The notes below the pieces were generated by a model, which did no database searches, was not told where the DNA came from, and saw only the letters and a list, made by a program, of their open reading frames with translations. A stretch of DNA of 64,000 nt from Alphaproteobacteria bacterium (GTDB taxonomy: Bacteria; Pseudomonadota; Alphaproteobacteria; CAAGCB01; CAG-977), in the NCBI GenBank assembly GCA_900768185.1, contig CAAGCB010000029.1, forward strand, positions 62,001-126,000. Reading direction: 5' to 3'. A program made the position numbers and the translations under genes. How positions within the stretch are numbered: position 1 is the first letter of the stretch; the number at the start of each line of letters is the position of its first letter. Shown here in pieces: positions 31,310 to 40,533 of this stretch.

Positions 31310-33927
31310 TCCTTTTTCGCCTTGGCTGTTTTTCCTGTTGTTTTCTTAGTCGTCTTTTTCTTTGCCGCTGCGGTTGTCTTTTTTGTCGTCGCCGTTTTCT
31401 TGGCGGCGGCTTTGGGCTGTTTTTCGGCTTTTGCCGCCAGCAGGGCGACGGCTTCGTCCATGGTCGGCAGACGGTTTTCGTCGCGAAGGGCTTTCGGAAT
31501 CGACGCGATGACGGAACCGTGTTTGATGTAGGGACCGAAACGACCCGATCCGACGGTGACGGGCTTGCCGTCCGCGGGGTGCGCGCCGATTTCCTGCGGC
31601 GGCGTCTTTTCTTTGACGTTTGCCAGCAATTCCAGCGCGCGGGGCAGGTTGATCGTCAGAACGTTGTCAGCCGCCGTCAGGGATTTGAACGTCGAACCGA
31701 TTTTCAAATAGGGACCGAAACGCCCGATGCCCGCTTGGATCTCCTGCCCGTTGTCGGGGTTGACCCCCAGCGTCCGCGGCAGGGCGAGCAAGGCGACCGC
31801 CTGTTCCAGCGTCACGTCGGCGGGGGGCATGTTGCGGGGCAGCGAAGTGCGTTTCACCGTAGATTTTTCTTTCTTTTCGCCTTTCGCGGCTTTGGGGGTG
31901 TCTTTGCCCTGCTGGACGTACCAGCCGTAGGGTCCCTTGCGCAAAACGACGTTTTCGCCGTCATGCGTTCCCAATTCGCGCAGATCCGGTTCGTCCGCCG
32001 ATTTTTCTTCGGTCGTCTGTCCGCCGAACGGGCGCGTGTAGCGGCATTCGGGATAGTTGGAACACCCGATGAACGCGCCGAATTTCCCGATTTTCAAGCT
32101 CAGTCTGCCGCCTTTGGTCGCGCCGCATTCGGGGCAGACGCGGTCGGCGGGGTTCGGGAACAGATGTTCGGACAGGCTTTCTTCCAGCCGATTCAAAACG
32201 TCCGTAATCGTCAGCGGTTCGACGTTTTTGACCGTCGCGTCGAACTGCGCCCAAAATTCGCGCAACAAAGCTTTCCAGTCCATTTTGTCGGCGGATACGT
32301 CGTCCAGCGCGTTTTCCAGATCCGCCGTAAAGTCGTACTGGACGTATTTGTTGAAGAAGTTTTCCATGAACGCCGTCACGATGCGTCCGCGGTCTTCGGG
32401 AATAAAGCGGCGTTTTTCCAAACGGACATAGTTCCGTTCCTGCAAAACGGACAGGATCGACGCGTAGGTGGAAGGACGCCCGATTCCCAGTTCTTCCAGT
32501 TTTTTGACCAGACTGGCTTCGGAATAGCGGGGCGGCGGCTGGGTGAAGTGCTGTTCGGGGCGGACGGATTTCAGATCCAGCGATTCGCCCGTCGTCATTT
32601 TGGGCAAAATGGCGCCGTTTTCTTCGTCGCCGTCGTCTGGATCCTCGTGATAGACGCGCAGGAAACCGTCAAAGGAAACGGCTTGTCCCGTGGCGCGCAA
32701 AACGATTTTCCCGTCGCGGGACGGGCAGTCGACCGCCATCTTGTCGATTTCCGCGCTTTGCATCTGCGACGCCAGAGCGCGTTTGTAAATCAGTTCGTAC
32801 AGGGCTTTCATGTCCTTGTTCAGATACCGCGCCATCTGTTCGGGGCGGCGGTGCAGGGACGTGGGACGGATCGCCTCGTGCGCTTCCTGCGCGTTTTTGA
32901 CATTGTTTTTATAATAGCGGGGCTTTTCGGGCAGATATTTGTCCCCGAAATCGTCGGCGATGACCGACCGCGATTCGGCGATTGCTTCTTGCGCCATCTG
33001 AATGCCGTCGGTACGCATATAGGTGATCAAGCCGACCGTATCGCCGCCGATATCGATCCCTTCGTACAGCTGTTGCGCCAGCTGCATCGTCTTTTTCGCG
33101 GAAAAGAACAGTTTGCGCGCCGCTTCCTGCTGCAAAGTGGAAGTCGTGAACGGGGGGGCGGGGGAACGCTTGACCGTTTTGCGCTCAATTTCGCCGACGT
33201 CGAAGTTCGCGGATTCGATTTTCTTTTGCGCCGCCTTGGCGTCGGTTTCGTTCGTCAAGGTGAACTTGGCGACTTTTTTGCCGTCCAAAACGGACAGATG
33301 CGCGGTGAACATGTCCGCGCGCGGCGTCAAAAAATCGGAATCGATCGTCCAGTATTCCTGCGCTTTGAACGATTCGATTTCGTTTTCGCGGTCGCAGACC
33401 AGACGCAGGGCGACGGACTGCACGCGTCCCGCGGAACGGCTGCCCGGCAGTTTGCGCCACAAAACGGGCGAAATCGTAAAGCCGACCAGATAGTCCAAAG
33501 CACGGCGCGCCAAATACGCGTCCACCAAAGGCATGTCGACTTCGCGCGGATTTTTCATGGCGTTGGTGACGGCGGCTTTGGTGATTTCGTTGAACACGAC
33601 GCGTTTTAAAATTTTGCCTTTCAGCTTGCCGCGCTTGGTCAGTTCCTGCGCGACGTGCCACGCGATGGCTTCCCCCTCTCTGTCGGGGTCGGTGGCGAGA
33701 TAGACGGTGTCGGCTTTGGCGACGGCGGAGGCGATGGCTTTGATGTGTTTTTCGTCCTTCGGCTCGATCGCCCAGTCCATGGCGAAATCCTCGTCCGGTC
33801 GCACCGATCCGTTTTTGGCGGGCAAGTCGCGGATATGCCCGAAACTGGCGATCACCTCGTAGTTGTTGCCCAGATATTTGTTGATGGTTTTCGCTTTCGC
33901 GGGGGATTCGACGATCACAACGTCCAT
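31306..33927 (-). CDS. topA: DNA topoisomerase I
   Basis: 873 residues, type IA. The N-terminal TOPRIM domain starts VVIVESPAKAKTINKYLG and contains ATDPDREGEAIAWH. The active-site Tyr303 lies in LITYMRTDGIQM. Downstream are a zinc-type CPECGATKGG finger and repeated FGPYIK/GRFGPYL segments of the alphaproteobacterial C-terminal topoisomerase repeats. The last about 50 residues are nearly all Lys/Thr/Ala, a histone-H1-like tail common in bacteria of this class. It relaxes negative supercoils. Part of the plsY-dprA-topA-rnr operon. Confidence 0.97.
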   Translation of the reverse strand: MDVVIVESPAKAKTINKYLGNNYEVIASFGHIRDLPAKNGSVRPDEDFAMDWAIEPKDEKHIKAIASAVAKADTVYLATDPDREGEAIAWHVAQELTKRGKLKGKILKRVVFNEITKAAVTNAMKNPREVDMPLVDAYLARRALDYLVGFTISPVLWRKLPGSRSAGRVQSVALRLVCDRENEIESFKAQEYWTIDSDFLTPRADMFTAHLSVLDGKKVAKFTLTNETDAKAAQKKIESANFDVGEIERKTVKRSPAPPFTTSTLQQEAARKLFFSAKKTMQLAQQLYEGIDIGGDTVGLITYMRTDGIQMAQEAIAESRSVIADDFGDKYLPEKPRYYKNNVKNAQEAHEAIRPTSLHRRPEQMARYLNKDMKALYELIYKRALASQMQSAEIDKMAVDCPSRDGKIVLRATGQAVSFDGFLRVYHEDPDDGDEENGAILPKMTTGESLDLKSVRPEQHFTQPPPRYSEASLVKKLEELGIGRPSTYASILSVLQERNYVRLEKRRFIPEDRGRIVTAFMENFFNKYVQYDFTADLENALDDVSADKMDWKALLREFWAQFDATVKNVEPLTITDVLNRLEESLSEHLFPNPADRVCPECGATKGGRLSLKIGKFGAFIGCSNYPECRYTRPFGGQTTEEKSADEPDLRELGTHDGENVVLRKGPYGWYVQQGKDTPKAAKGEKKEKSTVKRTSLPRNMPPADVTLEQAVALLALPRTLGVNPDNGQEIQAGIGRFGPYLKIGSTFKSLTAADNVLTINLPRALELLANVKEKTPPQEIGAHPADGKPVTVGSGRFGPYIKHGSVIASIPKALRDENRLPTMDEAVALLAAKAEKQPKAAAKKTATTKKTTAAAKKKTTKKTTGKTAKAKKE

Positions 33928-33939
33928 AACCGTAAGCCT

Positions 33940-35064
33940 TTACAAAGAAATAACACGCAAAACCCTGTTGCCGGGCAGGCGTTCGATCTGCCCCGCCAGT
34001 TCCAATTCCACTAATAAAACCGAAATCGCGTCCGCTGGCAAGCCCGTTTCGCGAATCAAAAGGTCGATTTCAACGGGCGCGCCGTCCAGCAACGATAAAA
34101 CCCTGTTCCTGTCCGTGTCGTCGGGTTCGGACGGCAAAGCGGGCGGGATTGGCGGATCGGATCGGATAAAAGCCTTTTCCGACAGGGAAAACAACGGCGC
34201 CGATTGCAGATGTTCGATGATATCCGAAGCGTTTTCGACCAACGGCGCGCCGTTTTTAATCAAATGGTTGACGCCTTTGGCGCGGTCGTCCGTCGGCGTC
34301 GCGGGGACGGCGAACACGTCCTTGCCCTGTTCCAGCGCTTTGTTCGCCGTAATCAGCGAACCTGAACGCAGAGCGGCCTCGATGACGACCAAGCCGATCG
34401 ACAGTCCGGAAATGATGCGGTTTCTTTGCGGAAAATTCGACGGTTGCGGTTTGGCGTGCAACGGATATTCGGATACCAATGCCCCCTTTTCGCGGATTTC
34501 ATCGTAAAGTTTGCGATTCTGTTCCGGATAGGGAATGTCAATACCCGTTCCCAGAACGGCTGTGGTTGACGCGCGGGGGGTGTTCGCCTGCAACGCGCCG
34601 AAATGCGCCGCCCCGTCAATGCCCGAAGCCATGCCCGACACGGTGCCGTAGCCCGCCAAAGCCAGCTCGCGCGCCATGTTGCGGGCGATTTCGCGTCCGT
34701 TCAGCGACGCGTTACGCGTGCCGACGATCGCGATTTGCGGCGATTTCAACAGGCTTTTATCCCCCAAAACCGTCAAAACGGGAGGGGCGTCCGGCAAAAC
34801 GGAAAGTCGGTCGGGGTAATCGTTTTCCCCCAGAAAAATCATTTCCGCGCCGAATTTTTCAACCGCCGCGTATTCGCGTTCGGCATCGTCCGCGGAACAA
34901 ATCCGCAACGGTTTTTTCATGCCGCCGCGGCGCGCTTTTTCGGGCAGGGCGTCCAGAGCTTCCGCCGCGGTTTTAAAGTGTTTCGTCAAAACGCGGAACG
35001 TGACCGCCCCGACATTTTCGGAACGGAACAAACGCAGACGGTCGATTTTTTCCGCGTAATTCAA
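33940..35064 (-). CDS. dprA: DNA-processing protein DprA
   Basis: 374 residues. A Rossmann-like core with IAIVGTRNASLNGREIA, YGTVSGMASGIDGAAHFGAL, STTAVLGTGIDIPYPEQN and the later GLVVIEAALRSGSLITA motif, preceded by a SAM/HhH-like N-terminal region and followed by a winged-helix C-terminal domain. DprA loads RecA on incoming single-stranded DNA during natural transformation. No competence pilus genes are in the window. Four bases separate it from plsY; 12 from topA. Confidence 0.95.
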   Translation of the reverse strand: MNYAEKIDRLRLFRSENVGAVTFRVLTKHFKTAAEALDALPEKARRGGMKKPLRICSADDAEREYAAVEKFGAEMIFLGENDYPDRLSVLPDAPPVLTVLGDKSLLKSPQIAIVGTRNASLNGREIARNMARELALAGYGTVSGMASGIDGAAHFGALQANTPRASTTAVLGTGIDIPYPEQNRKLYDEIREKGALVSEYPLHAKPQPSNFPQRNRIISGLSIGLVVIEAALRSGSLITANKALEQGKDVFAVPATPTDDRAKGVNHLIKNGAPLVENASDIIEHLQSAPLFSLSEKAFIRSDPPIPPALPSEPDDTDRNRVLSLLDGAPVEIDLLIRETGLPADAISVLLVELELAGQIERLPGNRVLRVISL

Positions 35065-35068
35065 AACG

Positions 35069-35689
35069 TCATTCCGCCTTTTTCTTCAATTTGATTTTGC
35101 TTTCCTCGCCATGAATCAGACGGGCGATGTTCGACCGGTGGCGAATGACGGAAAGCACCGCCAGAAAGCCGTAAAACCACACAAATTCCGGCGTGGCGAA
35201 GAAATGCGCGTACACGGGCGCCAAAATCAGCGCGGTCAGCGCGGACAGCGACGAATAACGGAAAACCAGCGCCATGACCAGCCATGTCGCGCACGCCAGC
35301 AATCCCGCCTGCCAGCATGTCGCCAGCAACATGCCCAGCGTCGCGGCGACGCCTTTGCCGCCCTTGAATTTCAGCCAGACGGGAAAGTTGTGTCCCAACA
35401 CGCCCGCCGTGCCCGCGATCAGCGCCGCGGTGTCGCTGACGCCGTCTTCGGGAACGCAGTAATAAGCGATGCCCGCCGCCAAAGCGGCTTTCCCCGAATC
35501 GAACAGCAGTGTCAGCAAAGCCAGATCCTTGCGTCCCGTGCGCAAAACGTTCGTCGCGCCGATGTTGCCCGATCCGATCTTGCGGATATCGCCCAATCCC
35601 GCCAAACGCGTAAAGACGATGCCGAACGGGATCGAACCCAACAGGTAGCCCAGAACACCCGATAAAACAAGAAGAGTCGTGTCGCTCAT
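35069..35689 (-). CDS. plsY: Acyl-phosphate glycerol-3-phosphate acyltransferase
   Basis: 206 residues, an integral membrane protein with about five helices. Motif 1 is IRKIGSGNIGATNVLRTGRK, motif 2 is FKGGKGVAATLG and GHNFPVWLKF fits between. It uses acyl-phosphate made by PlsX to form lysophosphatidic acid, the first step of phospholipid synthesis. The start overlaps the dusA stop by ATGA. The plsY-dprA-topA order is an alphaproteobacterial hallmark. Confidence 0.96.
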   Translation of the reverse strand: MSDTTLLVLSGVLGYLLGSIPFGIVFTRLAGLGDIRKIGSGNIGATNVLRTGRKDLALLTLLFDSGKAALAAGIAYYCVPEDGVSDTAALIAGTAGVLGHNFPVWLKFKGGKGVAATLGMLLATCWQAGLLACATWLVMALVFRYSSLSALTALILAPVYAHFFATPEFVWFYGFLAVLSVIRHRSNIARLIHGEESKIKLKKKAE

Positions 35690-36702
35690 AGCGTATTCTC
35701 CGGTAAATGGTTTTGGACAGAGGATATAACCTTATTGACCGCTTCTGCAACTGTTTTGAATGAAACGTCCGGCAAAAGCGCGGTTTCCGTCAACGTTCTT
35801 CGCCACGCCGCCGCGCCCGCGCACCCTTTGAACAAATTCAGCCAGTGACGCGTGACGGCATGGGGACGGACGCCCGCCTCCATTTGTTTTTGCAGATAGG
35901 GCAACATCGCGCGAACGGCGTCCGTCCTTGACACGACGGGGGTCGGTTCGCCGAAAATTTCCCGATCGGCGTCCGCCAGCATGTACGGATCGCCGTATGC
36001 CGCCCGCCCGATCATCACGCCGTCAACGCGATTTAAATGCGTCTTTGCCGCGTCAAGGGAAGCGATGTCGCCGTTGATTGAAACCGTCAATTCGGGAAAA
36101 GCCTCTTTGAACCGGTAGACCAGATCGTAATTCAGCCGCAGTCGTTCCCTGTTTTGTTTCGGGGTAAATCCTTTTAATCTGGCTTTGCGCGCGTGGACGA
36201 TGATTTCGCGGCACCCCGCGTTTTCCGCCAGTTCCGCGCATCGGCATAAATCGTCGAATCCGTCGGAATCGGGCGTCGTTTCTTCCAGGGCGATGCGGGT
36301 TTTCAAAGAAACGGGAACGTCCGAATTTTCAATCATCGCCCGCAGGCAGTCGGCGATCCGTTCGGGATCGCGGCGCAAAGCCGCCCCGAAACAGCCGGCA
36401 GAAACGCGTTCGGACGGACAGCCCGCGTTTAAATTCACGCCGTCGCAGTGAAAGGCTTTGGCGATTTGGCAGGCTTTGCCCAGCAGGTCGGGATCCGATC
36501 CGCCCAGTTGCAAAATCAGCGGGTGTTCCGCATCGTCGTGGGACAACAGTTTTTCCGCGTCGCCGAAGACGATCGCTTGCGCCGTGACCATTTCGCTGTA
36601 CAACAAAACGCGCCGCGTCAGCCGGCGGACGAAATAGCGGAAATGTCTGTCCGTCCAATCCATCATCGGGGCGACGGACAGACGCGAAGCGGGGAAAGTC
36701 AT
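35686..36702 (-). CDS. dusA: tRNA-dihydrouridine synthase, DusA type
   Basis: 338 residues. A flavin TIM barrel with SVAPMMDWTDRHFRYF, catalytic Cys in NLNAGCPSERV, SLKTRIAL, EIIVHARKARLKGFTPKQNR and GVMIGRAAYGDPY. The APMMDWTD start and the KGFTPKQNR segment point to DusA, which reduces uridine 20/20a in the tRNA D-loop with NADPH. ATGA overlaps on both sides couple it to the nucleoside hydrolase upstream and to plsY downstream. Confidence 0.93.
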   Translation of the reverse strand: MTFPASRLSVAPMMDWTDRHFRYFVRRLTRRVLLYSEMVTAQAIVFGDAEKLLSHDDAEHPLILQLGGSDPDLLGKACQIAKAFHCDGVNLNAGCPSERVSAGCFGAALRRDPERIADCLRAMIENSDVPVSLKTRIALEETTPDSDGFDDLCRCAELAENAGCREIIVHARKARLKGFTPKQNRERLRLNYDLVYRFKEAFPELTVSINGDIASLDAAKTHLNRVDGVMIGRAAYGDPYMLADADREIFGEPTPVVSRTDAVRAMLPYLQKQMEAGVRPHAVTRHWLNLFKGCAGAAAWRRTLTETALLPDVSFKTVAEAVNKVISSVQNHLPENTL

Positions 36703-37670
36703 GGCAAATTCGCCAGATATTTCAGCAGCATTTCCTTGAACGGTTCCCTGTCGACCTTGTGCGTCACCAGACAGTTGCGTTTGGATCCCTCGTCAAAGGT
36801 CGTCATTCCGAATTTTTCGTCGCCGGAATCCGTATTGACGTGAACCGTGCCGTATCTGCCCGAAAACAGGGCGGGACGGATCAGACAGCCGACCGCGCAC
36901 GGATCGTACAGTGAAGTTCCCGTTTCCGGAGCGACGCCGTCCTTGCGCGTTTGCGCCTGATGCGCGGAAAGGACTTTGGCTGTTTTTTCCAACAGATCCG
37001 CGCTCATCGCCGCGCAGCGCGTGTTCAAATCGCGCATTTTTTCGATAAAGACTTTGTCCGCGGTCGCCTGCATGCCGACTTCCATCGGAATGACGGTCAC
37101 GCGTTCCGCCGTGTCGAAAACGATTTGCGCCGCGTGCGGGTCGGCAAGCATGTTAAATTCGGCGTACGGCGTCGAATTTCCGCGCGGTCCGTCTTCGCAG
37201 AACGCGCCGCCCATGATGATCAGTTCGCGGATTCTGGAAACGGTCTTCGGTTCTTTTAAAAAGACCGTGGCGATGTTCGTCAAAGGACCGATCGCTATGA
37301 TCGACACTTCGCGTTCGGGGGATTTCATCAGCGTGTCGATAATAAAGTCGACGGCGTTTTCGTTTTCGCTTTCGGCGCTCGGCGCACCGAAATCCAATCC
37401 CGCCAATCCGTCCGTGCCGTGCACCCATTCGGCGTTGAGCGTCGGACGTTTCAGAGGGCGGTCGCACCCTTTGTACACGGGAATGTCGGTGTGCCACGCG
37501 AAACCGCATACGCGCCGCGCGTTCAATTCGGCTTTGTCGACCGTGACGTTGCCGTTGACGGCGGTGATGCCGACGATGTCCAAATCGGGATCCGCCATCG
37601 CCATGAACAAAGCGATCGCGTCGTCAATGCCCGGATCGGTGTCGATGATGATTTTTGTTTTCGCGCTCAT
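36699..37670 (-). CDS. Inosine-uridine preferring nucleoside hydrolase
   Basis: 323 residues. The N-terminal IIIDTDPGIDDAIAL is the calcium-binding DTDPxxDD signature, with NGNVTVDKAELNA, LIIMGGAFCEDGPRGN and a C-terminal DPCAVGCLI supplying further active-site residues. It splits ribonucleosides into ribose and base for salvage. It is the first gene of the long minus-strand operon that continues through dusA, plsY, dprA, topA, rnr, the S41 protease, rpmG and the ankyrin gene. Confidence 0.93.
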   Translation of the reverse strand: MSAKTKIIIDTDPGIDDAIALFMAMADPDLDIVGITAVNGNVTVDKAELNARRVCGFAWHTDIPVYKGCDRPLKRPTLNAEWVHGTDGLAGLDFGAPSAESENENAVDFIIDTLMKSPEREVSIIAIGPLTNIATVFLKEPKTVSRIRELIIMGGAFCEDGPRGNSTPYAEFNMLADPHAAQIVFDTAERVTVIPMEVGMQATADKVFIEKMRDLNTRCAAMSADLLEKTAKVLSAHQAQTRKDGVAPETGTSLYDPCAVGCLIRPALFSGRYGTVHVNTDSGDEKFGMTTFDEGSKRNCLVTHKVDREPFKEMLLKYLANLP

Positions 37671-37828
37671 GTCAAATTCCCCGCGTTTTTATAAAAAGCG
37701 TTTTGAAAATATAGGGCGTCGGCAAAGAAATCAATTCTTTTATTATCCGGCTGACGACCGGATCGCATGGGGAAAAAGCCGCTGTTTTTCGTTCCGTCGA
37801 CCGGCGGTCGCAAACCTTTTTTCGATGC

Positions 37829-38182
37829 TTATTTTGGCTTACCGTTCTTTTTCAGCGGCGCGGCGCCCGAACGGACGACGGTTTCGACCTGTCGGCGCGC
37901 GGGGTTGAACACGATGACGCGATCGCCGTCAAAAGCCGATTCGATATGCAGGCACAGCCTTTCGCCGCATGGCAGGACGGCTTTGATTTTTTCCTTGTCA
38001 GCCGTCAGATTCAGATAAACGGTCGGCACGCCGTCGACGGCAACGACGGATTTGTTCTTTCCCGTAATCAGTTTCGGGGTTGATTTATAGTTCAGCAGAC
38101 CGTACACGATGCCGCTCATCGTCAAAAAAATCAAAAACGTGATGATGCCGATCAGCAGTTTCAAATAAGCGACTTTGTTCAT
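37829..38182 (-). CDS. Small single-span membrane protein of unknown function
   Basis: 117 residues from ATG at 38182 (GGGAGA nine bases upstream); the longer open frame to 38374 runs into the rluD promoter and start and is rejected. One N-terminal membrane helix (KLLIGIITFLIFLTMSGIVY) is followed by an 80-residue periplasmic part with strands (SVVAVDGVPTVYLNL, HIESAFDGDRVIVFN). The family is not recognised. It is divergent from the pseudouridine synthase gene. Confidence 0.75.
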   Translation of the reverse strand: MNKVAYLKLLIGIITFLIFLTMSGIVYGLLNYKSTPKLITGKNKSVVAVDGVPTVYLNLTADKEKIKAVLPCGERLCLHIESAFDGDRVIVFNPARRQVETVVRSGAAPLKKNGKPK

Positions 38183-38288
38183 GGCGCGGTCTCCCTGTTG
38201 CGTTTCCTTTTTATAACCGAAAAGAAAAAAAACGGAAAGCGCAAAAAAATCAGGCGAATATTTTGTCGGCGTGTGGTACAGTCGGCGC

Positions 38289-39254
38289 ATGACCGAAAAC
38301 GCCGTTATCATCCCCCCCGCCGTTACCCCCGCCGAAGCCGGAACGCGGCTGGACAAATGGCTGGCTTTACGCACCGAACTGTCGCGCAGCAGGGTTTCCG
38401 CCCTGATTGAACGGGGTGCGGTGTCGTCGAACGACGCCGTCGTTTCGAATCAAGATCGCAAAACCGTCGCGGGCGAAGTCTATCGCATTGAAATTCCAAA
38501 GCCTGCCGCCGCCGCGCCCGAAGCGCAGGAAATCCCGCTTGACATCGTGTATGAAGACGCCGATCTGCTGGTTTTGAACAAACCCGCGGGTATGGTCGTC
38601 CACCCCGCGGCGGGTAATCGCGACGGAACTTTGGTGAACGCGCTTTTAGCGTACTGCAAGGATTCGCTGTCGGGAATCGGCGGCGTCGCGCGCCCCGGAA
38701 TCGTGCATCGGCTGGACAAGGACACCAGCGGACTGATGGTCGTCGCCAAAAACGACGCGGCGCATAACGGATTGTCTGCGCAGTTCGCGGTACACAGTCT
38801 GGAACGGCGCTATCTGGCGTTGGTGTGGGGGCGTATCAATCCCGTTCAAGGCGTGATTGAAACGCAAATCGGGCGAAGTCCCCTGAACAGGCAGAAAATG
38901 GCTGTTTTGAAAACGGGGGGCAAACGCGCCGAAACGCATTACCGCACGCTGGCGACCTTTGAGGGGGGGGCGGTCAGTCTGGTGGAATGTTCGCTGAAAA
39001 CGGGACGCACGCATCAGGTGCGCGTTCACATGACGGCGCTGGGACACCCGCTTTTGGGGGACGGGGTGTACGGTAAAACGCCCAAAGCCGCCAAAACGGA
39101 ATCGTTGAAAACGGCGGCGGCGTTTCCGCGTCAGGCGCTTCATTCCTATAAAATATGTTTTGAACACCCGTCGACAGGCGAAACGATGCGATTCGAACTG
39201 CCTTTGCCGTCCGACATGCAATCAATCGTTGATTCTTTGTCTAAAGACGGCTGA
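38289..39254 (+). CDS. rluD: RluA/RluD-family pseudouridine synthase
   Basis: 321 residues from ATG at 38289 (a GTG at 38271 is in frame but less likely). An N-terminal S4 RNA-binding domain (AGTRLDKWLALRTELSRSRV) precedes the catalytic domain with catalytic Asp143 in GIVHRLDKDTSGLMVVAKND and the signatures VHPAAGNRDGTLVNALL and KTGRTHQVRVHM. It isomerises uridines in 23S rRNA; with S4 domain and this length RluD (1911/1915/1917) is the best guess, but RluC-like relatives cannot be excluded. Confidence 0.93.
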   Translation: MTENAVIIPPAVTPAEAGTRLDKWLALRTELSRSRVSALIERGAVSSNDAVVSNQDRKTVAGEVYRIEIPKPAAAAPEAQEIPLDIVYEDADLLVLNKPAGMVVHPAAGNRDGTLVNALLAYCKDSLSGIGGVARPGIVHRLDKDTSGLMVVAKNDAAHNGLSAQFAVHSLERRYLALVWGRINPVQGVIETQIGRSPLNRQKMAVLKTGGKRAETHYRTLATFEGGAVSLVECSLKTGRTHQVRVHMTALGHPLLGDGVYGKTPKAAKTESLKTAAAFPRQALHSYKICFEHPSTGETMRFELPLPSDMQSIVDSLSKDG

Positions 39255-39313
39255 AAACCGTTTCGTCGCCGGACAAAGCGCGTGTTTTTTTTCGTTTTTT
39301 TTGGAAAACACGA

Positions 39314-39342
39314 AAAGCCCGCAAAAATGCAGGCTTTTTCTT
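39314..39342. terminator. Bidirectional terminator between rluD and rpmJ
   Basis: AAAGCCCGC (39314-39322) pairs with GCAGGCTTT (39329-39337) with one mismatch, flanked by A- and T-runs on both sides. The convergent genes both end near it. Confidence 0.8.
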
Positions 39343-39363
39343 TGTTTGGAAAATCCGTTCTGA

Positions 39364-39489
39364 TTAGCCCTGACGAGCCTTCATGCGCGGATTTTTCTTG
39401 TTAATGATGTACACGCGCCCTTTTCTGCGGACGATTTTGCAATCTTTGTCGCGCAATTTGGCGGATTTCAGGGAATTACGAACTTTCAT
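39364..39489 (-). CDS. rpmJ: 50S ribosomal protein bL36
   Basis: 41 residues from ATG at 39489 with GAGGA upstream. MKVRNSLKSAKLRDKDCKIV and RRKGRVYIINKKNPRMKARQ are the typical start and end. It has a single Cys, so it is the zinc-free 41-residue form found in Proteobacteria. It was chosen over a longer open frame that would not fit the family. Confidence 0.97.
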   Translation of the reverse strand: MKVRNSLKSAKLRDKDCKIVRRKGRVYIINKKNPRMKARQG

Positions 39490-39601
39490 AACACAATCCT
39501 CAAACTTAACTGTCTTCAAAAGAAGATAGGTGACAATACAAAGAATGTCGGGTATTGTCAATCCATAAAGAGGCGATTTTTTCGCCGGAAGGAGTTTTTT
39601 T

Positions 39602-40375
39602 ATGCGAACGGTTTTTCTTTTTATGATTTTGCCCGCGCTGGCTTCGTGCGTTTTCGTTCCCGAAGAGGTTTTCCTGTCCAAAGGATTGAATGAAATGCAC
39701 ACGCCCGCGCGTTCTTATTCGATTCAGCCGCCGCCTCCCGACCGCATTTTCGCGGGAACGGAAACCGTGTACAGAAACAATTACGTCTTGAACGAAACCG
39801 CGTCGGTCAAGGTCGGCGACATTCTGTTGCGCGAACAGGCTTTCCGCAAAGACAAAACGATTCTGAGCGAAATGACGCTGGATCGCGACGTCGTGTTTAA
39901 AATCGGAACAGATGAAATCAAACTGCCCGCCAAGCGATACAAAATCTACGGCACCTTTGAAATGGGCGGGGAAAAGTATTACGTTCTGCCCAAAGTCGGA
40001 CATTACTATTTTCTGGCGGATATGAACGGCTTTTTGCAGACGCGCTATTTGTACGATATCAAAAACAGCAAACGCGTGACGATTTTTCCCGACAAAGCCG
40101 CCTATTCGCCCGTGTCGGCGAAGCTGAAGCGCGCGACGCGCGAACAGACGGCGACGTTGCCGTTCAGCGATTTCGAAGTGATCTACGACGGTATCAAAAA
40201 CAATCAGATCGTGTTGTTCTACAAGGATTCCGTTCCCGGAACGAACGGCGGAACGGGCAGTTTCGACACGCTGTCTTTTCCCGCCGACGCGACGATGATT
40301 TCCGTCGCGGGACGCCTGATTCGCATCATTCGCGCGGACAGAGAGCAGATCACCTATATCGTCGTCAAAGAATAA
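39602..40375 (+). CDS. Putative lipoprotein
   Basis: 257 residues. The signal MRTVFLFMILPALASC has a lipobox LASC with Cys16 as the lipid-attachment site. The mature protein is rich in Tyr and beta strands (YKIYGTFEMGGEKYYVLPK and FSDFEVIYDGIKNNQIVLFY). No domain is recognised. It is a single-gene transcript ended by the terminator at 40393, so it is probably an independent envelope protein. Confidence 0.8.
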   Translation: MRTVFLFMILPALASCVFVPEEVFLSKGLNEMHTPARSYSIQPPPPDRIFAGTETVYRNNYVLNETASVKVGDILLREQAFRKDKTILSEMTLDRDVVFKIGTDEIKLPAKRYKIYGTFEMGGEKYYVLPKVGHYYFLADMNGFLQTRYLYDIKNSKRVTIFPDKAAYSPVSAKLKRATREQTATLPFSDFEVIYDGIKNNQIVLFYKDSVPGTNGGTGSFDTLSFPADATMISVAGRLIRIIRADREQITYIVVKE

Positions 40376-40392
40376 CCCGCTTTCGGGCGCGG

Positions 40393-40424
40393 GGCGGCGT
40401 CGATTCCGTTGACGCCGCCTTTGT
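40393..40424 (+). terminator. Terminator of the lipoprotein gene
   Basis: GGCGGCGTC (40393-40401) pairs with GACGCCGCC (40411-40419) followed by TTTGTG; the stem is strong, the T-run weak. Confidence 0.6.
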
Positions 40425-40468
40425 GCTTAAAAATAAAAGAATAAACAACAACTTGCGGAAAAAAGACG

Positions 40469-40499
40469 TTGACGCGCCCGAAACGAATCGGGCAAACTG
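40469..40499 (+). promoter_or_regulatory. Promoter with palindrome in the spacer, antiporter gene
   Basis: TTGACG (40469-40474) and a weak -10 (CAAACT, 18 bases on) enclose the inverted repeat GCCCGA-AACGAA-TCGGGC (40476-40481 and 40488-40493). A repressor on this site would block the promoter of the antiporter gene at 40534. Confidence 0.4.
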
Positions 40500-40533
40500 T
40501 TTATGTGTTTGAATATAAACGGGGAAAACGACG

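Noticed and set aside
31519..33609. A 696-codon open frame on the plus strand
   Set aside because: It is antisense to topA, which has all family motifs. The product is rich in Phe, Gly, Arg, Val and Gln like the other antisense frames here. The genome rarely uses TTA, CTA and TCA codons in genes, which keeps antisense frames open.
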